DNA of 46,921 bases from an uncultured Olsenella sp. (lineage in GTDB: Bacteria > Actinomycetota > Coriobacteriia > Coriobacteriales > Atopobiaceae): contig CAMXZR010000003.1 of assembly GCA_947253595.1 (NCBI GenBank), positions 1 to 46,921 of the forward strand, in the 5' to 3' direction. Numbering within the stretch: the stretch's first letter is position 1; each line of letters starts with the position of its first letter. The translations under genes were made by a program, and so were the position numbers. The notes under the pieces are model-generated. The model saw only the letters and a list, made by a program, of their open reading frames with translations. It had not been told where the DNA came from and did not search any database. Shown one piece after another: positions 1 through 7,521 of this stretch.

Positions 1-144
1 GGCCTCCTTGTAGGGCCCCGCCTCCTCGGCCCTGCCGAGGGCCTTGTGGATGCGGGCCGTGGAAATCATGTCCATCGTGCGCGTGATCTGCATGGTGCTC
101 CTGATGGAGCTCATGCGCCGCGATATCTCACGAAGGTTCGCCAT
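1..144 (-). CDS. atpG: ATP synthase gamma subunit, N-terminal 48 residues (cut by window edge)
   Basis: This is the central rotor stalk of F1, whose rotation inside the alpha3beta3 ring couples proton flow to ATP synthesis. The visible start encodes MANLREISRRMSSIRSTMQI, the typical gamma N-terminal helix with its RxxSI...TMQIT pattern. The ATG at 144 lies 6 bases after the atpA stop, so it is the next gene of the same operon. The gene continues beyond position 1, where atpD and atpC would be expected. Identity is firm from the N-terminal helix and gene order; the rest of the protein cannot be judged. Confidence 0.93.
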   Translation of the reverse strand, partial: MANLREISRRMSSIRSTMQITRTMDMISTARIHKALGRAEEAGPYKEA

Positions 145-150
145 GCCGGC

Positions 151-1809
151 CTACCCCCGCGTCTTCCTCGTCGTGGGCTCGGAGGAGTCGCTCGCGGCCT
201 TCTCCGCCAGCTCTTCCACGTTCGTCGCCTGGCCCCTGTTGGGGTGCTCCAGAAGGAACTCCTCCTTGAAGTGGGCGACGTGCGCCTTGATGCGCTCGCC
301 CGTCTCGTCGTCGATCTTCTCTGCCCTGAGGCGTACGCGAAGCTGCGGGTGACGCTCGGCCATGTAGGCGGCGAGCTTGTCACGGAAGAGGGTCACGCGA
401 TCGAGGTCGATGTCGTCGAGAAAGTCCTCCTTGGCGGCAAAGATCGAGACGACCTGGTCGGCCACGTCGAGGGCGGCGTAGCGAGGCTGCTTGAGGAGCT
501 CCATCATGTGGGCGCCGTGATTGAGCTGGTACTGCGTCGTCGCGTCGAGGTCGCTGCCGAACTGCGAGAAGGCCTGCTTCTCTCGGTAGCTCGCCAGGTC
601 GAGGCGCAGCGTGCCAGCCACCTGCTTCATGGACTTGAGCTGAGCGGCACCACCCACGCGCGACACCGAGATGCCCACGTCGACCGCCGGGCGCTGGCCC
701 TGGAAGAAGAGGTTCGACTGCAGGTAGATCTGACCGTCGGTGATCGAGATCACGTTGGTGGGGATGTAGGCCGAGACGTCTCCCTCCTGGGTCTCGATGA
801 TCGGGAGCGCGGTGAGCGAGCCTCCTCCGTTGGCATCCGAGAGCTTGCATGCGCGCTCGAGCAGGCGGGAGTGCAGGTAGAAGATGTCGCCGGGATAGGC
901 CTCGCGTCCGGGCGGACGATGCAGCGTGAGCGACATCTGCCTGTATGCGACGGCCTGCTTGGAAAGGTCGTCATATACTACCAGGACGTGCCCGCCGGGA
1001 TGCTCTGCGTCCGCGGGGTTTCCGTTGGCGTCGTTGTACATGAAGAACTCGCCGATGGCGGCGCCCGCCATGGGAGCGATGTACTGCATGGGGGCGGAAT
1101 CGGCCGCCGTGGCAGCCACGATGATCGTCTTGTCCAGGACACCCCTCTGCGAGAGGGACTCCCTGATCGCCGCGACGGTGGACGCTTTCTGGCCGATGGC
1201 CACGTAGATGCAGACCATGTCGGTCTCGCGCTGGTTCACGATGGCGTCGATGGCAATGGCGGTCTTACCCGTCTTGCGGTCACCGATGATGAGCTCGCGC
1301 TGGCCACGTCCGATGGGAACCATGGCGTCGATTGCAAGAAGTCCGGTCTGCACGGGCTCGCAGACGGGCTGACGCTCCATAATGCCGGGGGCCTTGAACT
1401 CAATGGGGCGACGATGGGTGGTGTCGATGGCGCCCAGGCCGTCGATGGGCTGGCCGAGCGGATTCACGACGCGGCCGAGCATTGCCTGGCCCACGGGGAT
1501 GTCCATGACGCGGCCTGTGGTGCGGCACTCGTCACCTTCCTTGATGGCGTCGACGTCACCGAAGAGGACGGCACCCACCTCGTCCTCGTCCAGGTTCTGG
1601 GCGAGGCCATAGACACTGCGACCGGTGGCCGAGCTCGTGAACTGCAGGAGCTCGCCGGCCATGGCGGTCTTGAGACCCGAGACGTGAGCGATTCCGTCGC
1701 CCACCTCGGTGACCACCGAGGCCTCCTGCATGTCGACCGTCGCGTTGATCTGGGCCAGCTGCGTGCGCAGCGTGTCCATGATCGTCGCGGAACTGATCTT
1801 GTCTGTCAT
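151..1809 (-). CDS. atpA: ATP synthase F1 alpha subunit
   Basis: This is the non-catalytic nucleotide-binding subunit of the F1 head, which alternates with beta at the cytoplasmic face of the membrane. The protein has 552 residues, slightly longer than the usual 500-550 because of a charged, disordered-looking C-terminus (EPTTRKTRG). The P-loop GDRKTGKT is at about residues 176-183 (family GDRQTGKT), preceded by the beta-barrel domain and followed by a conserved core containing ALPIIETQ and SRVGGAAQ. The ATG at 1809 overlaps the atpH stop as ATGA, indicating translational coupling. It lies in the ATP synthase operon between atpH and atpG. No odd residues were noticed. Confidence 0.98.
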   Translation of the reverse strand: MTDKISSATIMDTLRTQLAQINATVDMQEASVVTEVGDGIAHVSGLKTAMAGELLQFTSSATGRSVYGLAQNLDEDEVGAVLFGDVDAIKEGDECRTTGRVMDIPVGQAMLGRVVNPLGQPIDGLGAIDTTHRRPIEFKAPGIMERQPVCEPVQTGLLAIDAMVPIGRGQRELIIGDRKTGKTAIAIDAIVNQRETDMVCIYVAIGQKASTVAAIRESLSQRGVLDKTIIVAATAADSAPMQYIAPMAGAAIGEFFMYNDANGNPADAEHPGGHVLVVYDDLSKQAVAYRQMSLTLHRPPGREAYPGDIFYLHSRLLERACKLSDANGGGSLTALPIIETQEGDVSAYIPTNVISITDGQIYLQSNLFFQGQRPAVDVGISVSRVGGAAQLKSMKQVAGTLRLDLASYREKQAFSQFGSDLDATTQYQLNHGAHMMELLKQPRYAALDVADQVVSIFAAKEDFLDDIDLDRVTLFRDKLAAYMAERHPQLRVRLRAEKIDDETGERIKAHVAHFKEEFLLEHPNRGQATNVEELAEKAASDSSEPTTRKTRG

Positions 1810-2279
1810 TGCTCATCACTTCCGATGAAGGTCGAGGAGAGCGTCTTGCGGATGTTCGCAAGCTGGGCCCTCACGGAGGCGTCAAAGCGCTTGCCGCGCG
1901 CCTCGAACACTATGCCCCCTAGGATGCTGGGGTCCACGCGCTCCACGAGGTACACCGGCACCTCGAGGTCAGACTCGGCCTTCGCCCTGACCTTGGCGCG
2001 CAGCCTGTCATCCATTGGGACCGAGGTGGTCACGGTGACCGAGACGGTGTCGTCCTCGCTGTCCAGAATCTCCTTATATTGCCGAGCGACCTTGTCCACC
2101 AGGCCCAGGTCGTTACTCTCGTGCATCGCACTCAGCGTCTCGAGGACCTCCGGGGAGAACTTGCGCGCATGCTGCCACTGCACGAGGTCGGCGTTGGCCC
2201 TTCCCTCGCTGCGACCGGCCTCGATGAGGGCCCTGGCATACGCCTCGATCTTCTCGTCTTCGCCGCGCCTAGTGCTCAT
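1806..2279 (-). CDS. atpH: ATP synthase F1 delta subunit
   Basis: Delta (OSCP-type) links the top of F1 to the b-subunit stalk. The protein is about 157 residues, a little shorter than the usual 175-180. The C-terminal region shows the family pattern with 'DPSILGGIVFEARGKRFDAS' followed by a helix ending in RKTL. I chose the ATG at 2279 (MSTRRGED), which gives an 11-base overlap with the end of atpF; a GTG at 2288 in the same frame is possible and adds three residues. The stop overlaps the atpA start by 4 bases. Sequence conservation in delta is low, but gene order makes the call secure. Confidence 0.95.
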   Translation of the reverse strand: MSTRRGEDEKIEAYARALIEAGRSEGRANADLVQWQHARKFSPEVLETLSAMHESNDLGLVDKVARQYKEILDSEDDTVSVTVTTSVPMDDRLRAKVRAKAESDLEVPVYLVERVDPSILGGIVFEARGKRFDASVRAQLANIRKTLSSTFIGSDEQ

Positions 2280-2877
2280 CTGGGGCACTCACTTCCGCAA
2301 GGTACTTCTCTGCCAGCTTGCGCTGCTCGTCCTCGCTGAGGTCGTTGCCGATGATCTTGCTCGCAATCTCGACCGAGAGGTCGACGACCGAGCTGGAGAG
2401 CTCGATCATCGCCTTGCGACGCTCGGAGTCGACGGCACCATGCGCCTTGGTGATGATGTCGGTCGCGTCGCGCTGGGCGCGGGCGAGGATCTGCGCGCGT
2501 TCCTCCTCCGCCTCGCGCTTCGCGCGGGCGATAATCCCGTCCGCCTCGCGGTTAGCGTCGAGGATGCGGGCCTCATAGCTCTTCGCGCTCTCGGCCGCCT
2601 CGGCCCTGGAACGAGCCGCGGCATCGAGATCGTCCTGAATCTTCTGCTGGCGCCGCTCCATCATCGAGAGGATCGAGGGCCACGCGAGCTTCGCGAGGAC
2701 GACCCAGATGACGAGGAACGCGATGAGCGCCGGAACGAACTCGGCGGGCTTCGGCAGCAGGAGGTCGGCTCCGCTGGGCGACTCCGCCAGGGCCAGGGTG
2801 GGCGTCATCAACGTCGCCGCCCCCGCCGTGGCGACGGCGAGCGCCCCTCCTCCGGCAACCCGTATGTCTTTGCTCAT
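2269..2877 (-). CDS. atpF: ATP synthase F0 b subunit, with signal-peptide-like N-terminus
   Basis: Subunit b is the peripheral stalk, anchored in the membrane and reaching up to delta. The 202-residue protein has the usual membrane helix at about residues 47-66 followed by a long charged coiled coil (ERRQQKIQDDLDAAARSRAEA onwards). Ahead of this is an extra hydrophobic stretch (residues 6-31) ending in LALAES, which resembles a signal peptide with a cleavage site after Ala31. The ATG at 2877 is preceded by GGAGG at 5 bases; an in-frame TTG at 2889 would lie inside that ribosome-binding site and is rejected. The 3' end overlaps atpH. The second hydrophobic segment is seen directly; cleavage is inference. 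Confidence 0.95.
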   Translation of the reverse strand: MSKDIRVAGGGALAVATAGAATLMTPTLALAESPSGADLLLPKPAEFVPALIAFLVIWVVLAKLAWPSILSMMERRQQKIQDDLDAAARSRAEAAESAKSYEARILDANREADGIIARAKREAEEERAQILARAQRDATDIITKAHGAVDSERRKAMIELSSSVVDLSVEIASKIIGNDLSEDEQRKLAEKYLAEVSAPDEH

Positions 2878-2922
2878 GAATGCCTCCAACTAGCGATCTG
2901 TGCGTACCTGTGGCACGTCTCG

Positions 2923-3117
2923 CTACTTTGCGATGAGCGTGACGACGAAGCCGATGAGTGCCAGAGCCTCAACGAAGGCGGACGCGAGGATGAACGTAGT
3001 GAACAGACGGCCCTGCACCTCGGGCTGACGTGCCATGGAGGTGGTGGCGCCGTAGGCCGCCAGGCCGATGCCGAGACCCGCGCCGATAACACCAAGACCG
3101 TAACCGATAACTCCCAC
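2923..3117 (-). CDS. atpE: ATP synthase F0 c subunit (proteolipid ring)
   Basis: This forms the rotor ring that carries protons through the membrane. It is a 64-residue hairpin of two hydrophobic helices: glycine-rich helix 1 (GLGVIGAGLGIGLAAYGA), polar loop ARQPE, and helix 2 with the ion-binding carboxylate in FVEALALIG. The ST pair that follows the glutamate in sodium-type rings is absent (EALALI), so proton coupling is inferred. The start is a GTG at 3117 with GGAGG 5 bases upstream; an overlapping ATG at 3134 is in another frame. At 64 residues it is at the short end of the family. Two hairpins precede it in the atpB-atpE gap. Confidence 0.97.
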   Translation of the reverse strand: MGVIGYGLGVIGAGLGIGLAAYGATTSMARQPEVQGRLFTTFILASAFVEALALIGFVVTLIAK

Positions 3118-3135
3118 GATTCCTCCTTTGTCATT

Positions 3136-3194
3136 CGCCCCGGGACGGGGCGAGTACCATGACTTGCTTATGCACGAGCGGGCGTGGCCCCGCT
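3136..3194 (-). promoter_or_regulatory. Two short perfect hairpins in the atpB-atpE gap
   Basis: The 94-base gap between atpB and atpE holds two perfect inverted repeats: CGCCCCG-GGA-CGGGGCG at 3136-3152 and AGCGGG-N6-CCCGCT at 3177-3194. Neither is followed by a U-tract. They could be mRNA stabilisers or processing points that raise output of atpE, which is needed in many more copies than atpB. The pairing is seen; the role is inferred. Confidence 0.45.
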
Positions 3195-3211
3195 GAATGC
3201 CCCAGTTTGGG

Positions 3212-4009
3212 CTACTCGCTCTCGACGAGCTGGATGTAGACGGCCGAGAGGAGCGTGAAGACGTACGCCTGAATGATGCCGACCAGAATCTCCACGATGT
3301 AGATAATCAGAAGCAGGAGAATCCAGAAGACCGACGCGCCTGCCTGCCCCAGCGCCGCCGCCGAGAAGCCCTGCAGCAGCGGTTGAACGAAGAGGGATGC
3401 AAGTATGGCGAAGGTCCCCATGACGACGTGCCCTGCAAACATGTTGCAGAAGAGTCGGACTGCCAAGGTGATTAGGCGCAGGAAGGTCGAGACGAGCTCA
3501 ATGGCCCAGACGAGCACGTTCATGGGGAACGAAACGCCCTCGGGGGCGAGACTCTTGATGTAGCCGATCACTCCGAGACGCTTGCAGCCCAGGACGATGA
3601 AGTAGACGAAGGAGCAGAGGGCGAGGGCGGCGGTGACGCCGATGGTCCCCGTGCCGGGATGGCAGCCGGGGATGACGCCCACGATGCTGTTGCAGACGAT
3701 GAAGAAGAAGAGGGCGGCGAGGAAGGGGAAGTGCTTCTTCCAGGTGTCACCCAGGATGGACTTGCACATGTCGTCACGAACGAACTCGACGACGAACTCA
3801 ATCCCGTTCACGAAGGTTCCCTGGGGCACGAGGCTCGAGGCCTGCTTCTTCTTGAAGACGAAGACAACGCAGAGCATGAGGGCGAGGGCGACGCACATCC
3901 AGAATATGTAGTTGGTGAACCCGAACGTTGTGTCGCCGACGATGGCATGGGTCATGAACCCATCGAGAAGCTCGTCCATGGCCTCGGGCAACTTGGAAAG
4001 CGCGTCCAC
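3212..4009 (-). CDS. atpB: ATP synthase F0 a subunit
   Basis: Subunit a is the membrane stator that forms the proton half-channels against the c ring. The 265-residue protein has five or six hydrophobic segments. The essential arginine lies in LAVRLFCNMFAG (Arg185), matching the family LxLRLFGNMxAG, and the C-terminal helix contains GIIQAYVFTLLSAVYI, with the conserved Q-A-Y-V-F. The start is a GTG at 4009 with AGGACAG close upstream; an in-frame ATG 30 bases later is possible. It is the first large gene of the ATP synthase operon after the small membrane protein. Confidence 0.97.
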   Translation of the reverse strand: MDALSKLPEAMDELLDGFMTHAIVGDTTFGFTNYIFWMCVALALMLCVVFVFKKKQASSLVPQGTFVNGIEFVVEFVRDDMCKSILGDTWKKHFPFLAALFFFIVCNSIVGVIPGCHPGTGTIGVTAALALCSFVYFIVLGCKRLGVIGYIKSLAPEGVSFPMNVLVWAIELVSTFLRLITLAVRLFCNMFAGHVVMGTFAILASLFVQPLLQGFSAAALGQAGASVFWILLLLIIYIVEILVGIIQAYVFTLLSAVYIQLVESE

Positions 4010-4055
4010 CTGTCCTGTCCTTTCCCTCTCGCCTCGTCAGCGACTGCCGGCGCGG

Positions 4056-4358
4056 CTATCTGCCTTGTCCACCGCGCGGGTTTGCCGCACGCCAGGCACG
4101 CACGCTCTCTGCCGCCCAGATGGCGAGGAAGGTCGCCACGGTGCTGACGCCGAACGAGAAGACGTTCTCCCTGTCGACCAGGTATGCCACCGCGATGGCG
4201 CAGGTCATGGCTCCGAACGAGAGGAGCACGCCTTCGACGCCGAGTGCCATATCTGGCTTCTTACCCCAACGCAGCACCCCCTCAAACAGCAGGGCGCCCG
4301 GAATCGCACCAATCGCACCGCAGGCGATGCCGCAGAGGGCTGCTGTGGGCAATCCCAT
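4056..4358 (-). CDS. Small membrane protein upstream of atpB, AtpI-like by position
   Basis: This 100-residue protein has about four hydrophobic segments: residues 5-22, a stretch around VEGVLLSFGAMTCAIAVAYLV, and FSFGVSTVATFLAIWAA. The ATG at 4358 has GGGAGG six bases upstream; the open frame extends further back but without a supporting site. Position directly before atpB (46 bases) is where many bacteria keep atpI, a small protein involved in c-ring assembly or ion supply. The sequence itself is too diverged to recognise firmly, so AtpI is an inference from position, size and hydrophobicity. Confidence 0.7.
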   Translation of the reverse strand: MGLPTAALCGIACGAIGAIPGALLFEGVLRWGKKPDMALGVEGVLLSFGAMTCAIAVAYLVDRENVFSFGVSTVATFLAIWAAESVRAWRAANPRGGQGR

Positions 4359-4561
4359 GGCCGACCTCCCGGTGCGCCGTGCGAAACGTCTGGATTCTAG
4401 TCTCTGGCATCGCAAAAAACCAGGAGCCGCCCACGAGAAGGGACGCCCAACCCACCCCAGCGGCGAATCGGACGCCTTACCAGCTCCTATGCGGGTCGCC
4501 ATGACCGCCGAACTGTGTCAGTACCGTGAAGCGAGGCCCTTGGCGCACCGCTGCGGAGACC

Positions 4562-5203
4562 CTACTTGGTGCCGTAGATCCGATCGCCCGCGTCGCCCAG
4601 GCCGGGAAGGATGTAGGCGTTCTCGTTCAGCTGGCGGTCGAGCGCGCAGGTGTAGAGGCGAACCTCGGGATCGAAGTCCAGGACCGTCTTCACGCCCTCG
4701 GGTGCGCTGACCAGCATGAGGGCGCGCACGTCCTTGACCCCCGCCTCGCGCAGGAACTGAATGGCCGCGGTGAGCGAGCCTCCCGTCGCGAGCATGGGGT
4801 CGACGATGAGGCAGGTGCGGTTCTCGATATCCTGGGGGAACTTGCAGTAGTACTGGTGCGGCTCGTGAGTAACTGGGTCGCGGTACATGCCCACATGGCC
4901 CACGCGAGCAGAGGGGACGAGGCTCAGGATGCCGTCCACCATGCCGAGCCCGGCACGCAGGATGGGGATGATGGCGACCTTCTTGCCGGCGATGCGCTTG
5001 CAGACCGTGGTCTCGAGCGGGGTCCTGACCTCGACGTCCTCGAGGGGGAAGTCCCTCATGGCCTCGTAGCCCTCGAAGATGGCCAGCTCGCTCACCAGCT
5101 CGCGGAACTGCTTGGTGCTCGTGTTCTCGTCACGCAGTATATGCAGCTTGTGCTGCACCAGCGGGTGGTCGATGACGGTCAGGCGCTTCTCGTCGAACTC
5201 CAT
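4562..5203 (-). CDS. upp: Uracil phosphoribosyltransferase
   Basis: It converts uracil and PRPP to UMP in pyrimidine salvage, in the cytoplasm. The 213-residue length is typical. It begins with VIDHPLVQHKLHILRD, a strong family signature, has ILRAGLGM in the middle, and the PRPP loop DPMLATGGS at about residues 135-143. The C-terminal uracil-binding end is GLGDAGDRIYGTK, also canonical. The ATG at 5203 starts the conserved MEFDEKRLTV; upstream in-frame codons are not supported. It is followed at about 200 bases by the ATP synthase operon and preceded by rpiB, an order (rpiB-upp-atp) seen in many Gram-positive genomes. Confidence 0.97.
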   Translation of the reverse strand: MEFDEKRLTVIDHPLVQHKLHILRDENTSTKQFRELVSELAIFEGYEAMRDFPLEDVEVRTPLETTVCKRIAGKKVAIIPILRAGLGMVDGILSLVPSARVGHVGMYRDPVTHEPHQYYCKFPQDIENRTCLIVDPMLATGGSLTAAIQFLREAGVKDVRALMLVSAPEGVKTVLDFDPEVRLYTCALDRQLNENAYILPGLGDAGDRIYGTK

Positions 5204-5287
5204 GTGAGGGACCCTTCTCCTCTTGCTGCCTATGGTCGCGCTTGATTCTATCGCAGGCACGTCGCCGGGCGCGGACGCGAGGGCCGC

Positions 5288-5767
5288 CTACCCCTCCACG
5301 TCCAGGTCTTCCGGCACGCCCGCGAAGCTCGGGTCGTCCTCTCGCATCGCCTTGGCGACCCTCCCCGTGTGGCGACCGCCCGCAAACTCGGTATCGAGGA
5401 ACTTGTCGACGATCTCCTCGTTGAGCTCGAGCGGGGTGAAGCGCCCGGACACGCAGAGGACGTTGCCGTCGTTGTGCTCTCGGAAGAGCTCGGCAAACTG
5501 GGGCGTCTGGATGACCGCCGCACGCACGCCGGGGACCTTGTCTGCGGTGACTGCCATGCCGATGCCCGTGCCGCAGACGAGCACCCCGCGGTCGGCCTCG
5601 CCGGAGGCTACCTTGCGGGCGACCTTGTCCGCGTAATCGGGGTAGTCGCAGCGCAGGGCCCGGGACGGGCCGAGGTCCATGACCTCGTGTCCCCGCCCGG
5701 CTATGTAGGCCGCCAACGCCGGCTTCTGGTCGAAGCCCGCGTGGTCTGACGCTATCGCAACCCTCAT
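5288..5767 (-). CDS. rpiB: Ribose-5-phosphate isomerase B
   Basis: It interconverts ribose 5-phosphate and ribulose 5-phosphate in the pentose phosphate pathway. The 159-residue protein shows the RpiB/LacAB signatures: SDHAG at residues 7-11, the catalytic cysteine in VLVCGTGIGMA (Cys65), and NDGNVLCVSGR. The ATG at 5767 is preceded by GGAGAG. It sits 84 bases upstream of upp and may share its transcript, linking ribose phosphate (PRPP precursor) to nucleobase salvage. The C-terminal DLDVEG tail is acidic. Allose 6-phosphate isomerase activity is an alternative within the same family. Confidence 0.95.
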   Translation of the reverse strand: MRVAIASDHAGFDQKPALAAYIAGRGHEVMDLGPSRALRCDYPDYADKVARKVASGEADRGVLVCGTGIGMAVTADKVPGVRAAVIQTPQFAELFREHNDGNVLCVSGRFTPLELNEEIVDKFLDTEFAGGRHTGRVAKAMREDDPSFAGVPEDLDVEG

Positions 5768-5885
5768 GGGGCTCTCCTCTCCTCAAGCTATGGGACGCCC
5801 GTCTCGGGGCCTTCTGAGTGAGAGGATAGCGCGACGACGTCGCGGCAGGCGCCCCATCGACGCCTGTCCCCGCCCAGCGGCGAGC

Positions 5886-7442
5886 CTAGAGCCCCGCCAC
5901 CCGCATGACCTCCCGGCTCGGAATCGCACCCTCCCTGAGGACACGGGGCTCCTCCCCCAGGCACGAGACGATGGTTGACGCTACGGCTATGGGGGCCGCC
6001 CCTCCGTCGAGCGTGAGGTCCGCCATGGCCACGAGCCTTGGCTCGACCGCGTCGCCGCGGGTGGCGGACGGCGCGCCGTGCGTGTTGGCGCTGGTGGTGG
6101 CCAGGGGCATGCCCAGGTCGCGGGCGAGTCGCCGGACCAGGTTCGAATCCGGGCAGCGCAGGGCTATGGTCCCGTCGCCGGGGAGCACGTATTCGGGCGG
6201 AACGAGCTCGCTCGCACGGACGACGAGGGTGAGGGCACCCGGCCAGAACTCCCCCGCCAGGGCGAATGCCCAGCCAGGGAGCTCCCGGCCGAAGCGCTCG
6301 AGGTCATCCGCGTCGGCGACCAACCAGGGCAGCGTCTGTGCGCGGTCGCGCTCCTTGATCTGGAAGATGCGCTCGTGACCCGGGTTGCCCGGCATCGCCG
6401 CGCAGCCTATGCCGTAGACGGAGTCCGTCGGCATGACCAGGACCCCTCCGGCAAGGAGCACGCGCTCCGCCTCGCGCAGGACGTCGGAAGAGGGGCTCGC
6501 CTGGTCGACCGGCACCATGCGTCGCGGCACGGAGAGGTCCCCGCCCTCCGAAAGGCTGCCCTCACGCCACGCCACGAGGAAGCGCGGGCGGTGGGTGAGG
6601 TCCTCGCGCACCTCCACCGAGGCCCATCCGCCTTGGACGCGACAGAGCTCCGCCGCAGCGTCGACGTTGGTCTCGAAGAGCTCCACGCAGAGGAGGCCTC
6701 CCGGCCTAAGGGCGCGGGGGGCGAGCTCGAGGATGCGCCTGAAGACGTCCAGGCCGTCGTCCCCACCGTCAAGCGCCAGGCCCGGCTCAAAGCCCACGAC
6801 CTCCTCGGGCAGGGTGGGAACCACGGCAGAGGGAATGTAGGGGGGGTTTGAGACGAGCACGTCGAACCTCCCCATGAGGGACTCATCGACCCCAGAGGCG
6901 AGGTCGCACTCGATGACGTCGACGTTGCGCCCCACCCCCAGCGCGTCGCGATTGCGGCCGGCGAGGGCCACGGCCTGGGGCGAGAGGTCCGTCGCCACGA
7001 CGCGCGCGCCACCGCGCTCGGAGGCGATGGAGCAGGCTATGCAGCCCGTGCCGCAGCCCAGCTCGAGCACCTGCGCCCCACGGCCTGCCGCGACGGCGCG
7101 GTCCACGCCCTCGAGGGCGATGTCCACGAGCACCTCGGTCTCGGGCCGGGGGATGAGGACGCCGCGCTCGCAGCGCAGGACGACGTGGCGGAAGGGCATC
7201 TCGCCCGTAACGTACTGGAGTGGCTCGCCCGACCCACGCCTCAGGACCGCCTCGTGCATGCCGTCGAGCTCGGCCTGGGTGAGCGGACGACCGAAGTTGG
7301 TGTAGACCTCGACGCGCGAGAGTCCCGTCACGTTGTTGAGCAGCCACTCGGCCGAGAGACGGGGATGCTCGTCCCCCTTGCGCTCGAGGTAGCTCGTGGT
7401 CCAGGACAGGATTCTGCCCACGGTCCAGGCCTCTTCCGTCAT
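5886..7442 (-). CDS. prmC/tsaC: Fusion: release-factor glutamine methyltransferase (PrmC) + threonylcarbamoyl-AMP synthase (TsaC/Sua5)
   Basis: One frame of 518 residues joins two translation-related enzymes. Residues 1 to about 300 are PrmC: N-terminal helical domain, SAM motif ELGCGTGCIA and catalytic SNPPYIP, which methylates the GGQ glutamine of release factors. From about residue 310 comes a YrdC/Sua5 domain: LAGGVLVMPTDSVYGIGC, FWPGALTLV and TTSANTHGAPSA, which makes threonylcarbamoyl-AMP for tRNA t6A37. The ATG at 7442 follows GGGAGGAGG. It lies 79 bases after prfA, whose product is the PrmC substrate. In most genomes the two enzymes are adjacent but separate genes. No stop or frameshift was seen between the halves. 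Confidence 0.93.
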   Translation of the reverse strand: MTEEAWTVGRILSWTTSYLERKGDEHPRLSAEWLLNNVTGLSRVEVYTNFGRPLTQAELDGMHEAVLRRGSGEPLQYVTGEMPFRHVVLRCERGVLIPRPETEVLVDIALEGVDRAVAAGRGAQVLELGCGTGCIACSIASERGGARVVATDLSPQAVALAGRNRDALGVGRNVDVIECDLASGVDESLMGRFDVLVSNPPYIPSAVVPTLPEEVVGFEPGLALDGGDDGLDVFRRILELAPRALRPGGLLCVELFETNVDAAAELCRVQGGWASVEVREDLTHRPRFLVAWREGSLSEGGDLSVPRRMVPVDQASPSSDVLREAERVLLAGGVLVMPTDSVYGIGCAAMPGNPGHERIFQIKERDRAQTLPWLVADADDLERFGRELPGWAFALAGEFWPGALTLVVRASELVPPEYVLPGDGTIALRCPDSNLVRRLARDLGMPLATTSANTHGAPSATRGDAVEPRLVAMADLTLDGGAAPIAVASTIVSCLGEEPRVLREGAIPSREVMRVAGL

Positions 7443-7521
7443 CGCCCCTCCTCCCAAAGCGGGCGTGGCGTCGACCCTGCCGACGCCACGCGAATGCCAT
7501 CTATGCCGTACCCTGGGGCCG

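Noticed and set aside
46..3162. Very long plus-strand open frame opposite the ATP synthase genes
   Set aside because: It is an antisense shadow of atpA/atpH/atpF in GC-rich DNA; no ribosome site, no recognisable domain, and the minus-strand genes are certain.
5830..5865. Small palindromes CGCGAC-GAC-GTCGCG and CAGGCG-N9-CGCCTG between rpiB and prmC/tsaC
   Set aside because: Short stems expected in GC-rich DNA, no U-tract; too weak to call a terminator, though one may exist there.
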